Positions 15,367 through 23,710 of a stretch of 64,000 nt of DNA are shown here, piece after piece. The notes below the pieces were generated by a model, which saw only the letters and a list, made by a program, of their open reading frames with translations, was not told where the DNA came from and did not search any database. Within the stretch, counting starts at the first letter, position 1. The number at the start of each line of letters is the position of its first letter. The position numbers and the translations under genes were made by a program. The stretch is from UKL13-2 sp031430555 (GTDB taxonomy: Bacteria > Pseudomonadota > Gammaproteobacteria > Burkholderiales > Usitatibacteraceae). Location: NCBI GenBank assembly GCA_031430555.1, contig JANPBQ010000263.1, forward strand, positions 4,528 to 68,527, in the 5' to 3' direction.

Positions 15367-18300
15367 TCACTCGTCCTTGACTTCATACCAGTAAGTCCGG
15401 TAACGGGCATCAAACGCGCTGCCACCGGGATTCTTAACGCGCGTGCCCAAAAGAATACCAGCGCCGGGTCTTAGCGTGCCGCCCCCCGCCGTGGTGGTGT
15501 CAACGACGACAAACACTGGGGAGGGTATGAAGCCGCCGCCCGTCAGCACTGTGCTGCGCTCTTCACCTTTTGGCGGTTCGCCGCTGACGTAGTTGATGAA
15601 GTACGAACGCGCATCACCCAAATTGTTGCATTCGGTATCAAGATTGTTGCGCGGCGTATGCGTATTGATCGCGGTAAAGCCGGCCGCGGTGGTCGCGGTA
15701 CCGACCACTTTTTCGCCTGTGTTCTCCAGCCGCAATACCCAGCCGCGCGCATCGGCGATCTTCGACGCATCCGTGGTCGCGTAATTGCTGCCATTGGCGG
15801 CTTCACCACTAAGAATGTCGTAGAGCATCTTCGGCGAGCTCGTGTCCTGCGCCGGGTCCTTGATCACGGCAAGCCCGCCCAGTGCACTGCCGTCCAGGCC
15901 GACTGAACGATCCTTGAACATGTACACGCGGTTTTTCACGTTATAGGCTGCATACGTGTCCGTTGGCTTTTCGCGGTCACCGCTGCCGATGATGATGGCG
16001 TAGAACTCGCCGTTCTTGTCCTTGCCGCGCACCACGCTCGGCGCAAACAGGAATTTGCGCGCATCGACGCCGGTTGCGGCGATGGAGGCAATTTGCCAGA
16101 TCTTCCATTTGTTCTTGTCTGGATCCGACACATCCACCCGCCAAACATTGCCGCCGGTATCGGCCGCGTAAATCCAGTCAGTGGTTCCGTCCGCGTTCGC
16201 GTCCACCGGATAGATGTCGGCGACGACGCTATTGGAAATGAGCCTGTCGAGATTACCGGCGACATTCCCCGCGCCAAACTCCCGAAGCACGTCCCCCGTC
16301 ACCGCATCGACCACGTAAATGCGGTTGCCGATCGTTGCCGCAACCTGTGGTTCGACATCATCCGCGGCGGTGCTGTAGCCACCGCCGAAAATCAGCACCG
16401 GATTCGCATTCCCAGGGACTTTCGCCGATGTCGGTTGCGACCAGGTTTGTCCAAGATTTCCATATCCGGTATCGCATCCCGTTGAGCCCGTGGGATTGGG
16501 ACAGCCCTTCTTCCACATCAACAGCGGAGTTGTCTTGTTGGTAACATTGAACGCGTAAATATAGCGTCCACCGCGCCGCATCGTCGGATAAATGTAGGCC
16601 TTCTCAAGTATTCCGTCTTTGTTGGCGTCCTCGGTGTAAAAGCCGATGGGGCCGTCAAAGAAATAGCTGCGCGGCGTGAACGGCGCGACGGTACCGTAGG
16701 AGGGATCCTGGGTGATCAATCGGCCGAGTTTTGGCAGGAATTCTTTTGCAACGAACGACCATATTTCCTGCCCATCGGAGGCAGCCCCGCTCTTGTTACC
16801 CGACACGGCATGAAATGCGCCATCGTTGGAGCCGTAATACACAACCACGTCGTCGGCACTGCCCGTGAAGTAATTGATAACGAGAGGGCGCGAATGCAGC
16901 ACGTCGCCGTGAATTGAGGAACGCACGTCGGTTGAAACACCATTGCCGTTCTCGTCTTCGTAATTATCCGCACCTCGCATCCAGTTGACCAAGGTCGTCT
17001 TGTCAAACGCTGCGCTCGTGGCCACAATGGTCCCGGTTGCCGGTGTGACAGGACCGACCGTGACCGTGAATGTAAATTTGTCGGCCGCCGTTACCGTGAC
17101 CATCTTGGTGCCGTTGTATCCGGCTTCGTTGGCACCAGAGAGCGTTGCCGAAAATGTGCCTGTAAGGCCGTGATTGACCAACGTTGTCGCCGTCGCGAGC
17201 GTACCGACCCGGGTGATTGAGGTCACCGCCTTGGTAGAGCCGCCGCCATCGGCCTTGATGATTCCGGTCGCGGGCGATGCAGGAGTCTCGACCATCGTAA
17301 AGCAGAAATAACGCCCGACCGGGCTGCCCGCGCCGGCGCAAGCGGCACCCAGGCCGGTGATCACGTATGCGCCGTTGTAACCCGCCGTCGTGACGCCACT
17401 GATGGTGACCGCGGCGCCAACGATGAATGCCGCCGGCGTATTGGCGCTCAACCGAACCAGCGCAGTGGTGCCACTACGTGTCAAGGTTGAAATCACGGTC
17501 GTGGTCACGCCGACTTTGGCCGCCGGCGACGCGCCTAGCACAGCGGGGCTTGTTGGCCCGACAATCACTGAATACGAAAAGGTTGTGGCCGTTAGCAGCG
17601 TAATGGCATAGGTTCCGTTGTATTCCGCCTGGGTGGCACCGGTCATGCTGACCATTTGTCCATTGGTAAAGCCGTGCGCGGCAGCAGTAGTGACCGTGGC
17701 AATACTGCCCACACGGGTAATCGACGTCACGTTTATTGGAGCACCCGGCAAGGCAACATTGATCAAGCCGGAAGCAGGCGTCAGCGGGGTTTCTGCAACG
17801 GTAATGAAGAAAGAAGTGGCGTTAATCAATCCCAGCGAAAATGTGCCGTTGTATTCCGGCTGAGTTGCACCGGAGATCACCACATTCTGCCCGTCAGTAA
17901 ATCCGTGCGCGGCGGCGGTTGTTGCGGTGGCCACGTTGCCTACGCGGGTCAGCGAGGTGACGGACGCTGTCAACCCACCGCCCAACGCCGCGTCGGTAAT
18001 CCCCGCATTGGCGTTGTCGAAATTCTCCAACGTCGTGGTGCACGACATGCAGGTGTACATTTTTCGGGTAGTCTGCGAGGTCGCAAAAGTCTGGCGCAAT
18101 TTCTGCGCAGCGCCGCCTTTTTCGACGAACTCACCATCGGGCAGGTCAAACGCGCCACCCGAACCATCAGGAGAGAAGCTCCAGAAACCGGTGTCTGTCG
18201 CGGGTTTGTTTGTCCAAAAACTCACCGCATCGGGAATCACGAACCCGGTGACATCGTTCTCCACTTTCTGGTTCAACGCGTCGGCCAGGAACAAATTGTT

Positions 18301-19395
18301 GCTGCTGTCGAACAACAGCTTGTATTGTTTGAGATTGCCCTGCCAGCGTGGCGAACGGAACGCGTCAGGCCGGAATACGCCCATGAATACCTGGTTCAGG
18401 TAGGTGCCGCGGGTGGTAACCGACACTGGCAGCGACGCCGACGCGAACTGGCTATTGACCGATTGGATCTGATTGAAAATGCGCTCCAGCGCGGCTTTCA
18501 AGCGGGCGATGGTATCGGCGCGAATATAGAGCCCCTTGCCCTGCAGAGCCATACTTTCAAGAAGCGATGAAAACCCCGGACCTTGCCCGGTGCTGCTGGG
18601 GCCTACGTCGACGGTAAAGGTCGTCACGCATTGCTTGCCTTTTAGCGTAGCGTTCAAATCTTTGCCATAGAGAAATCGCGCCCACTCGTCGGCGATGTTG
18701 TCTTGTGAGCTGCTCGGTGACAGGGGAATGGTCGTCGTATTGCCCCCCAATCCCGACAGGAAATTAGTAGAGGTTGTGGTGTCGCTGTTGTTGTCCTGCA
18801 CCGGGCCATTGCCAATCATTATCAGAAAATTCTTGGCGCAACCGTTGCCACCGATTGGCGATGTATAAGGCCCCGCCGCCGGATCCTGCTTAACCTTGCC
18901 GGTGCCCGCGTACGCGGCGGCACCCTTGAAATACTGGTGAACCTCGTACATCGACAGCCCCAACTTGCCGCCATTGCTTTTATCGTTGTTGCTGTCGAGC
19001 GACAGGATCAGATTCGACAATGCGGTCCGGTTGGTCAGGTTCATGTTCTTCACCGCCGAGCGAACATAACCGCCGTCGGGGCCGGAGTTGCCTGCGCCGG
19101 TCTCAGAGTACATCATCATGCCTACATTGAATCGGTCATCCAAGCCCAAAAAAGTTGCGGCCAGCGCGGCTTTTTCGGCGGCGAATTTGGTACTGCCGTC
19201 GAAGCTCTGACTCCAGTTGGCGGTGTTGTCGAGCAGAATCAGCACATTCGGACGCTCGGCCGGCGTATCGATCTTGGTGCTGTACAACTCGATATCCTCG
19301 GCCAATCCGAGCCCCGTCCAGGATGCCAACGCGAGCGCGGCGACGCAGCCGGCGGCGCGCCGCAATGGCAACTTTGAAATCAATTTGTGAATCAT
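15367..19395 (-). CDS. pilY1: Type IV pilus tip/assembly protein PilY1, with an inserted repeat block
   Basis: PilY1 is exported and acts at the pilus tip in pilus extension, adhesion and surface sensing. The 1342-aa product starts MIHKLISKLPLRRAAG after an AAGGAG site. It has a signal peptide ending near GLGLA, a von Willebrand A-like region (NVLILLDNTANW near residue 45) and a C-terminal beta-propeller of the PilC/PilY1 type (SSIHGDVLHSRPLVINY, VYYGSNDGAFHAV). An EF-hand-like calcium loop DANADGTTD lies near residue 1065. Between the A-like region and propeller, residues about 478-792 form four degenerate repeats with the motifs VTSITRVG, AAHGFT.GQ and YNGT. The MIDAS-type site is not canonical. 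It is the last gene of the minor-pilin operon. Confidence 0.92.
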   Translation of the reverse strand: MIHKLISKLPLRRAAGCVAALALASWTGLGLAEDIELYSTKIDTPAERPNVLILLDNTANWSQSFDGSTKFAAEKAALAATFLGLDDRFNVGMMMYSETGAGNSGPDGGYVRSAVKNMNLTNRTALSNLILSLDSNNDKSNGGKLGLSMYEVHQYFKGAAAYAGTGKVKQDPAAGPYTSPIGGNGCAKNFLIMIGNGPVQDNNSDTTTSTNFLSGLGGNTTTIPLSPSSSQDNIADEWARFLYGKDLNATLKGKQCVTTFTVDVGPSSTGQGPGFSSLLESMALQGKGLYIRADTIARLKAALERIFNQIQSVNSQFASASLPVSVTTRGTYLNQVFMGVFRPDAFRSPRWQGNLKQYKLLFDSSNNLFLADALNQKVENDVTGFVIPDAVSFWTNKPATDTGFWSFSPDGSGGAFDLPDGEFVEKGGAAQKLRQTFATSQTTRKMYTCMSCTTTLENFDNANAGITDAALGGGLTASVTSLTRVGNVATATTAAAHGFTDGQNVVISGATQPEYNGTFSLGLINATSFFITVAETPLTPASGLINVALPGAPINVTSITRVGSIATVTTAAAHGFTNGQMVSMTGATQAEYNGTYAITLLTATTFSYSVIVGPTSPAVLGASPAAKVGVTTTVISTLTRSGTTALVRLSANTPAAFIVGAAVTISGVTTAGYNGAYVITGLGAACAGAGSPVGRYFCFTMVETPASPATGIIKADGGGSTKAVTSITRVGTLATATTLVNHGLTGTFSATLSGANEAGYNGTKMVTVTAADKFTFTVTVGPVTPATGTIVATSAAFDKTTLVNWMRGADNYEDENGNGVSTDVRSSIHGDVLHSRPLVINYFTGSADDVVVYYGSNDGAFHAVSGNKSGAASDGQEIWSFVAKEFLPKLGRLITQDPSYGTVAPFTPRSYFFDGPIGFYTEDANKDGILEKAYIYPTMRRGGRYIYAFNVTNKTTPLLMWKKGCPNPTGSTGCDTGYGNLGQTWSQPTSAKVPGNANPVLIFGGGYSTAADDVEPQVAATIGNRIYVVDAVTGDVLREFGAGNVAGNLDRLISNSVVADIYPVDANADGTTDWIYAADTGGNVWRVDVSDPDKNKWKIWQIASIAATGVDARKFLFAPSVVRGKDKNGEFYAIIIGSGDREKPTDTYAAYNVKNRVYMFKDRSVGLDGSALGGLAVIKDPAQDTSSPKMLYDILSGEAANGSNYATTDASKIADARGWVLRLENTGEKVVGTATTAAGFTAINTHTPRNNLDTECNNLGDARSYFINYVSGEPPKGEERSTVLTGGGFIPSPVFVVVDTTTAGGGTLRPGAGILLGTRVKNPGGSAFDARYRTYWYEVKDE

Positions 19396-19487
19396 GATTA
19401 CTCCTTCAGAAATTCTGTTGTCGGCCGTGTAGATCAAACAATTCTCGGCGGCAGATCTAAATCAATTTGAAATATGGCGCATCACAA

Positions 19488-19943
19488 TCAAGCGCAACCC
19501 GTGCCCTTTTTCATGATCATCTTTACACCTTGCCGCAACGCAACTTTCGCGCCGGTAACGGTATCCGTGACCGATGCACCGATCTCCCAGCGCGTGTCGT
19601 CGGGACTCACGGGGCTGTTTACATCGTAGCCATCGGCGGTCGCGGCACCGGCACACTGCGGCGCGGTCACAGAGACACTTTGACCCTGTATGGTTATCGT
19701 TGCGGCGGCAGGTGTATAGAACGAGGCCGACGAAGAAATCTTTTGCTCGATTGCCGCTTGCGCAAGACTGACGGCAAAATTACGGCTTTGCATGTTGCCT
19801 ACCGCGCGAAACGATAGCGAGGTCCCGTTGACCGCCGCGATGCCGAGAATGGTCAGAATGACCAGAAACATGAGCGCCATCACCAACACGGTGCCGGATT
19901 GCCGGTACCTCATTGGGTAAGGCGGATGTGAATGCGAAATCAC
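19488..19943 (-). CDS. pilX: Minor pilin assembly protein PilX
   Basis: The 151-aa product has the PilX-type N-terminus RQSGTVLVMALMFLVILTIL, a single hydrophobic helix that packs into the pilus, followed by a small globular domain with one Cys pair (PQC and GTGC). The start is GTG at 19943, which overlaps the pilW stop as GTGA; an internal ATG (MRYRQSG) ten codons later is an alternative. PilX-like proteins act with PilV, PilW, FimU/FimT and PilY1 as the priming complex at the pilus tip. Sequence identity is low in this family, so the assignment rests on N-terminus and operon position. Confidence 0.85.
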   Translation of the reverse strand: MISHSHPPYPMRYRQSGTVLVMALMFLVILTILGIAAVNGTSLSFRAVGNMQSRNFAVSLAQAAIEQKISSSASFYTPAAATITIQGQSVSVTAPQCAGAATADGYDVNSPVSPDDTRWEIGASVTDTVTGAKVALRQGVKMIMKKGTGCA

Positions 19944-21076
19944 GATGGAATCTCCCGGCGCATCGCCAAATTTTCTATGCGGATCAACGTATTGAATACG
20001 TGACGTTTGTAGCCGTCATTCTTAGCGGCAATATTGCGCGTGCCCAGCACATAAGACTTTGCATCGACTTGGCCCGGAGAAACATCGACACTTCGAGAAA
20101 GGACAAAAATGCGCGCCGCGACGACGTTTGCCCACTCACCCATATCTGCTGGTATGTCGACAAATTTGTCCGGCGAGCCATAACCGACCACATCGCTGCT
20201 CGGCGAGGTATCGACGCCCATTTGGATCGCGAGATTCTCAATGCCTTCCACCAGCGGCTCAAGCACAAAGCCGCCGACACCCAACGACAGTCGCTTCAGC
20301 GTTGGCAGCGTATCCGCCTTCGAGCCGGAACAGACATTGCACGGGCTGATGAAGAACACCGAAATATGCAATTGATTGATCGCGCCCGCCGTAAAACCCG
20401 CGCAGGTCCCGGTGGCGTTCTTGGCGATCGTTGCGGTGGGACACAAGCGATCGGCAGATGCCGCCGGTTTCACCGCACGGCACATCTGCGTCGGTGTGCC
20501 GTCCGCCTTGGTTACGCCAAACGTGAAACCTCCCGCACCGGTTTGCACTTCGTACTCGCTCGGCTTGGGCCGGGTCTGCACGTAAAACGCACCCACCGTC
20601 GGGCTGGGATGGGGCGAGCCGGCACCGCAAACAGGAATCGTATCTGTTCGGCGCACGACGATAATGTCGGTTCCGGTCAGTACCAGTGGCCCTGAACCAC
20701 ACCCCGCCAATGCCGTCGACGACGCGCCGCTTACGGTCTGAATGGGCATTGACATGGCGGTCTGCAAATCCGCAGGAACAACGGTGTTGCATAACGGCGG
20801 CGCGGCGGCAGGCGTACCCAGGACATCGCCGTAGTCCCCGTAAAAACCGGCCAGTTTGATTTCATCACGCAATATTGAGACGGCGATGCGGCCATTCTCA
20901 ATCTGCGCATTCGCTCGTTCAACTTCGCGGTTGGCCGCGCTGGTGTTGAAAAGCAATGTGCTTAGCGACGCCATCACGATCAATCCCAGCGTCATGGCGA
21001 TCATGAATTCGATGATCGAGAATCCGCGCTCATCGCGACCAGCGTATATTTGATTCATGCGTTGTCCGGTTTGCAT
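19940..21076 (-). CDS. pilW: Minor pilin PilW
   Basis: A 378-aa type IV pilus minor pilin. The prepilin peptidase site and helix read RDERGFSIIEFMIAMTLGLI, with cleavage expected after Gly and the usual Glu five residues later. PilW members are the largest minor pilins and act in the tip priming complex. The long globular part contains many cysteines, including CNVCSG. It follows pilV by 9 bases and its stop overlaps the start of pilX. Starts at M1 or at M7 (MNQIYAGRDERG) are both possible; the latter gives a leader of more usual length. Confidence 0.88.
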   Translation of the reverse strand: MQTGQRMNQIYAGRDERGFSIIEFMIAMTLGLIVMASLSTLLFNTSAANREVERANAQIENGRIAVSILRDEIKLAGFYGDYGDVLGTPAAAPPLCNTVVPADLQTAMSMPIQTVSGASSTALAGCGSGPLVLTGTDIIVVRRTDTIPVCGAGSPHPSPTVGAFYVQTRPKPSEYEVQTGAGGFTFGVTKADGTPTQMCRAVKPAASADRLCPTATIAKNATGTCAGFTAGAINQLHISVFFISPCNVCSGSKADTLPTLKRLSLGVGGFVLEPLVEGIENLAIQMGVDTSPSSDVVGYGSPDKFVDIPADMGEWANVVAARIFVLSRSVDVSPGQVDAKSYVLGTRNIAAKNDGYKRHVFNTLIRIENLAMRREIPS

Positions 21077-21085
21077 TTTCTTGAC

Positions 21086-21664
21086 CTACGTAAGCTTGCC
21101 GACGCGAAACTGCGTGAATACAAACCGCCGCTGCGATTCATCGGGATACAGCCCCGCTCCGCAGGGCACGCTGATAGGCGGAGAAAAGCCCCCTGATTGC
21201 GATTGCCACACCACGGAAACGGTATAGATGCCAGTGTCGGCGGCACTCGGTAATTCGGTCGCTGCATCGTAAGATATGCATCCGCGCGCGCCAATCATGG
21301 CGCCGACATTCGCGGCACCGCTTTTTTCCGCAGCACCAAGTAACGACTGCGCCCATGCCTGGCAATCGGCATCAGCTGAAAGTCCACACGTGGCCGAACT
21401 TCCGGTGCCCAGATAACCGCTGCCAAGGTCGTAGGAGCGCGCACTCTTGCGATTGACATTTATCCGGTCAACCATGTCTTGCATCAACAATATTGCCTGC
21501 GAACGTTGGAAGGACTCCTGAACAGAACGGGTTGCCACCAATTGCAAGGCGGCCATACCCAACAATCCGATCGCCAATATCATCACCGCGACCAATATTT
21601 CAAGCAATGAAAAGCCGCGCGACTTGGCTGGCGCAGGTTTTACACTTCTTCTCAACGTATGCAT
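21086..21664 (-). CDS. pilV: Type IV pilus modification/minor pilin PilV
   Basis: The product (192 aa) has a prepilin leader and helix KSRGFSLLEILVAVMILAIG followed by LLGMAALQLVATRSVQES, the PilV signature. The ORF is open much further upstream, but that part overlaps fimT on the same strand in another frame and has no pilin character. I chose the ATG at 21664, which overlaps the fimT stop as TGATG; an ATG two codons upstream is also possible. PilV joins FimT, PilW, PilX and PilE in the minor-pilin complex that primes pilus assembly. Confidence 0.88.
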   Translation of the reverse strand: MHTLRRSVKPAPAKSRGFSLLEILVAVMILAIGLLGMAALQLVATRSVQESFQRSQAILLMQDMVDRINVNRKSARSYDLGSGYLGTGSSATCGLSADADCQAWAQSLLGAAEKSGAANVGAMIGARGCISYDAATELPSAADTGIYTVSVVWQSQSGGFSPPISVPCGAGLYPDESQRRFVFTQFRVGKLT

Positions 21665-22161
21665 CAGCATGCCCCTTTCTTGCTGCTCGCGATTCCCGTG
21701 AGGCCGAGCGTGATGCAGCTTCTTTCCGGCGAAGTTCCGGTTGGGTCTGCGACCTCCAGCGTCACCGGCGCATTGGCGACGCGGCCCGTTTGCGTGAAAG
21801 AAATCGAAAAAGTACCGCCGGGAACCGGTGTTACTCCCACGCGTTTTACGGCACTTTGCGTGCGCAGGACGGTCGCACCAAACGCGACTTGCGAGCCTTT
21901 GTTCCAATCGCCCGCAACCGCGTTCACTTGTACAGTAGCGTTGCGTTTCAAGGCCTCGCTTCGAGCAAAAATCATTTGCGAAACGAGTTCAAACGAAACG
22001 CTTCGCACCTCCATATTCACCAGCAGGAATTGAAAGCTTGGCACTGCTAGTCCCGCAAGCACCGCGCCAATCGCGACGGTGATAAGGAGTTCGACCAGCG
22101 TAAACCCGCGGGCACGCCGGAATGATCGCTTCTTGGCGGCAGGCTTTAGGGTCATTTCCAT
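21664..22161 (-). CDS. fimT: GspH/FimT family pseudopilin
   Basis: A 165-aa prepilin-like protein with RARGFTLVELLITVAIGAVL as cleavage site and helix and a GspH-like C-terminal domain (FARSEALKRNATVQV, then SFTQTGRV and CITLGLTG). FimT/FimU proteins are minor pilins; FimT of some relatives binds DNA during natural transformation, but that cannot be deduced here. The start ATG lies within the last codons of pilE (10-base overlap) and its stop overlaps pilV, so the operon is translationally coupled. Naming as fimT rather than fimU or gspH is by context. Confidence 0.85.
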   Translation of the reverse strand: MEMTLKPAAKKRSFRRARGFTLVELLITVAIGAVLAGLAVPSFQFLLVNMEVRSVSFELVSQMIFARSEALKRNATVQVNAVAGDWNKGSQVAFGATVLRTQSAVKRVGVTPVPGGTFSISFTQTGRVANAPVTLEVADPTGTSPERSCITLGLTGIASSKKGAC

Positions 22162-22577
22162 TTGTTTGCAGGTGCTTTCACGCCTTGATAATCAAGCGTT
22201 AAATTGCCGTCGCTTGCCTGTGGACCGATCGCAGTAGCGGTAATCGTGTACGTTGGGGGTGCCGCATTGGTGGCGATGGTGATCGTGTACCAGGCGTCCG
22301 TCTCCGTGGTGCCGACCTTCAATGCCGGCACCGTCGCCGCATAAACTCTCGCTTCCAACAAATACTGTTCCTGTTTGGTCGCGATCGACTGCATGATCGC
22401 CTGAACGCTCGCTCGGCGGCCTTTCTTAACCTGATCTTGGTACGATGGATAAGCGATCGCCGCGAGCACCCCAATAATGGCAACCACGATCATTAATTCA
22501 ATGAGCGTAAAGCCCCGTTGAATGCAATTGTTGAACTGAAGTTGCGCAGTTAGCGCAGGGAGTGAATTTGTTCGCAT
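22152..22577 (-). CDS. pilE: PilE-like type IV pilin (minor pilin)
   Basis: The 141-aa product has the archetypal type IV pilin start QRGFTLIELMIVVAIIGVLA followed by AIAYPSYQDQVKKGRRA, as in PilE proteins encoded with minor pilins. A leader of about 21 residues precedes the cleavage site. There is no cysteine pair near the C-terminus, unlike major pilins, which supports a minor-pilin role. It is the first gene of the operon, whereas in many betaproteobacteria the pilE-like gene is last. A good ribosome site GAGAGG lies upstream, and a sigma-54-like promoter at 22608-22623. Confidence 0.87.
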   Translation of the reverse strand: MRTNSLPALTAQLQFNNCIQRGFTLIELMIVVAIIGVLAAIAYPSYQDQVKKGRRASVQAIMQSIATKQEQYLLEARVYAATVPALKVGTTETDAWYTITIATNAAPPTYTITATAIGPQASDGNLTLDYQGVKAPANKWK

Positions 22578-22607
22578 TTTTTTTGCCTCTCAAACGATTA
22601 TTGTGCA

Positions 22608-22623
22608 TGCAATGCTGCGCCCA
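22608..22623 (-). promoter_or_regulatory. Candidate sigma-54 promoter of the pilus operon
   Basis: On the minus strand TGGGCGCAGCATTGCA has the invariant GG and GC ten bases apart, as needed for sigma-54 (-24/-12). It would start transcription about 20 bases before pilE. Major pilin genes of several proteobacteria use sigma-54. The -24 half deviates from TGGCACG, so confidence is low. Confidence 0.35.
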
Positions 22624-22701
22624 CAATCTACCCCGACCGGCGGCGAAAGCAGACCGACACACGGCAGCGGAACGGGAAAGTCAACTGCTACCATTGCCGC
22701 C

Positions 22702-23334
22702 ATGACAGCCGTGTTCACGAATATCCTCGAAGCCGCCCAAATTGGCAAGCGGCGGCATTTGCATGGATTCCTGATCGCACTTGCCGCCTCCCTGGTCGCC
22801 CATTGCATCATTTTGATCCAAACTGCGGGTTCCGCCCGGATGCAGGGCCCGCCTGAAGTGGCCACAGCGCGGGCTGTGCAAAAAATTTTCGCCTATGTCA
22901 ATTTGGCATCGCCCGCGAATTCGCCTGTTTCGCCATCCACATCGATAGTTTCGCCAACATTGGTATTCGCGCCGCGGGAACAAAAAACGGCGTCCGGCGA
23001 TGCAATTTTTATCCCCATCGCAACGCCCGATGAGCACTACCTTCGCGCCAAAGCGCTCGATACGCGGCCGACGCCAGTCGGTAGCCTCGCGTTCAAGCCG
23101 CCAAAGCTCGGCGTCGGCGCCAAGCCTATTGAAGTAAGGTTGCGAATTTTTGTTAATGAGTACGGTGCAGTTGATTTTGTGCGGATCGAGGGTGAAGCGC
23201 CCGATTCTGAATTCACCGAACCGATCATTGCAACCCTGAAAAAATCACGGTTTTCTCCGGGACAGGTCAATGGTGAAAATGTGAAGAGTCAATTAGTTCT
23301 GGGGTGGAAATTCGAGACTGAATCCAACGATTGA
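22702..23334 (+). CDS. TonB-like C-terminal domain protein
   Basis: A 210-aa protein anchored by one N-terminal membrane helix (FLIALAASLVAHCIILI) with a periplasmic TonB-like C-terminal domain: VRLRIFVNEYGAVDFVRIEG, then IIATLKKSRFSPGQVNG. The linker is short and lacks the long Pro-Lys stretch of true TonB, and no exbB or exbD is nearby. An energy-transducing role is therefore uncertain; a cell-envelope role linked to the neighbouring genes is possible but unproven. The ORF is open 33 codons upstream; MTAVFTNILEAAQ is chosen because it places the helix at the usual position. Confidence 0.7.
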   Translation: MTAVFTNILEAAQIGKRRHLHGFLIALAASLVAHCIILIQTAGSARMQGPPEVATARAVQKIFAYVNLASPANSPVSPSTSIVSPTLVFAPREQKTASGDAIFIPIATPDEHYLRAKALDTRPTPVGSLAFKPPKLGVGAKPIEVRLRIFVNEYGAVDFVRIEGEAPDSEFTEPIIATLKKSRFSPGQVNGENVKSQLVLGWKFETESND

Positions 23335-23368
23335 GACTTCTTTCTTCGCCTGTTGCGAGATCACTTAC

Positions 23369-23398
23369 TTGGCGAGCATGCCCCGTCTCGGCTATAAT
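23369..23398 (+). promoter_or_regulatory. Predicted promoter of tRNA-Thr(CGT)
   Basis: TTGGCG (23369-23374), an 18-base spacer and a perfect TATAAT (23393-23398) lie upstream of the tRNA. The expected start point is about 15 bases before its mature 5' end. Confidence 0.6.
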
Positions 23399-23419
23399 TT
23401 CAGGCTGTCTTTTCCGCAT

Positions 23420-23495
<76 letters not shown>

Positions 23496-23548
23496 AAACT
23501 TCTGCGGGACTTGCCGATTCTCCGCGAATCAATGACACGAATCACCAT

Positions 23549-23623
23549 GCCCGCATAGCTCAGGGGTAGAGCAACCGCCTTGTAAGCGGTAGGTCGTCAG
23601 TTCGAATCCGACTGTGGGCACCA
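23549..23623 (+). tRNA. tRNA-Thr (anticodon TGT)
   Basis: The 75-base gene has acceptor GCCCGCA pairing with TGTGGGC (one G-U), anticodon stem ACCGC/GCGGT with loop CTTGTAA, T-loop GTTCGAATC and an encoded CCA. It lies 53 bases after the other tRNA-Thr and is probably cotranscribed. Its TGT anticodon reads ACA and other ACN codons. Confidence 0.95.
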
Positions 23624-23710
23624 ATAGCGTTTCCCGGATTTATTTGCCGCGTTTGGGAACGTCGCGCGGGCAAGCATTTCTAAACAAGGGTCTATACAAC
23701 AATTCGGCAC

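Noticed and set aside
16999..17975. Phage-tail gene or prophage remnant inside pilY1
   Set aside because: The repeat block is in frame within a complete PilY1 frame with both flanking domains, and no phage genes are near.
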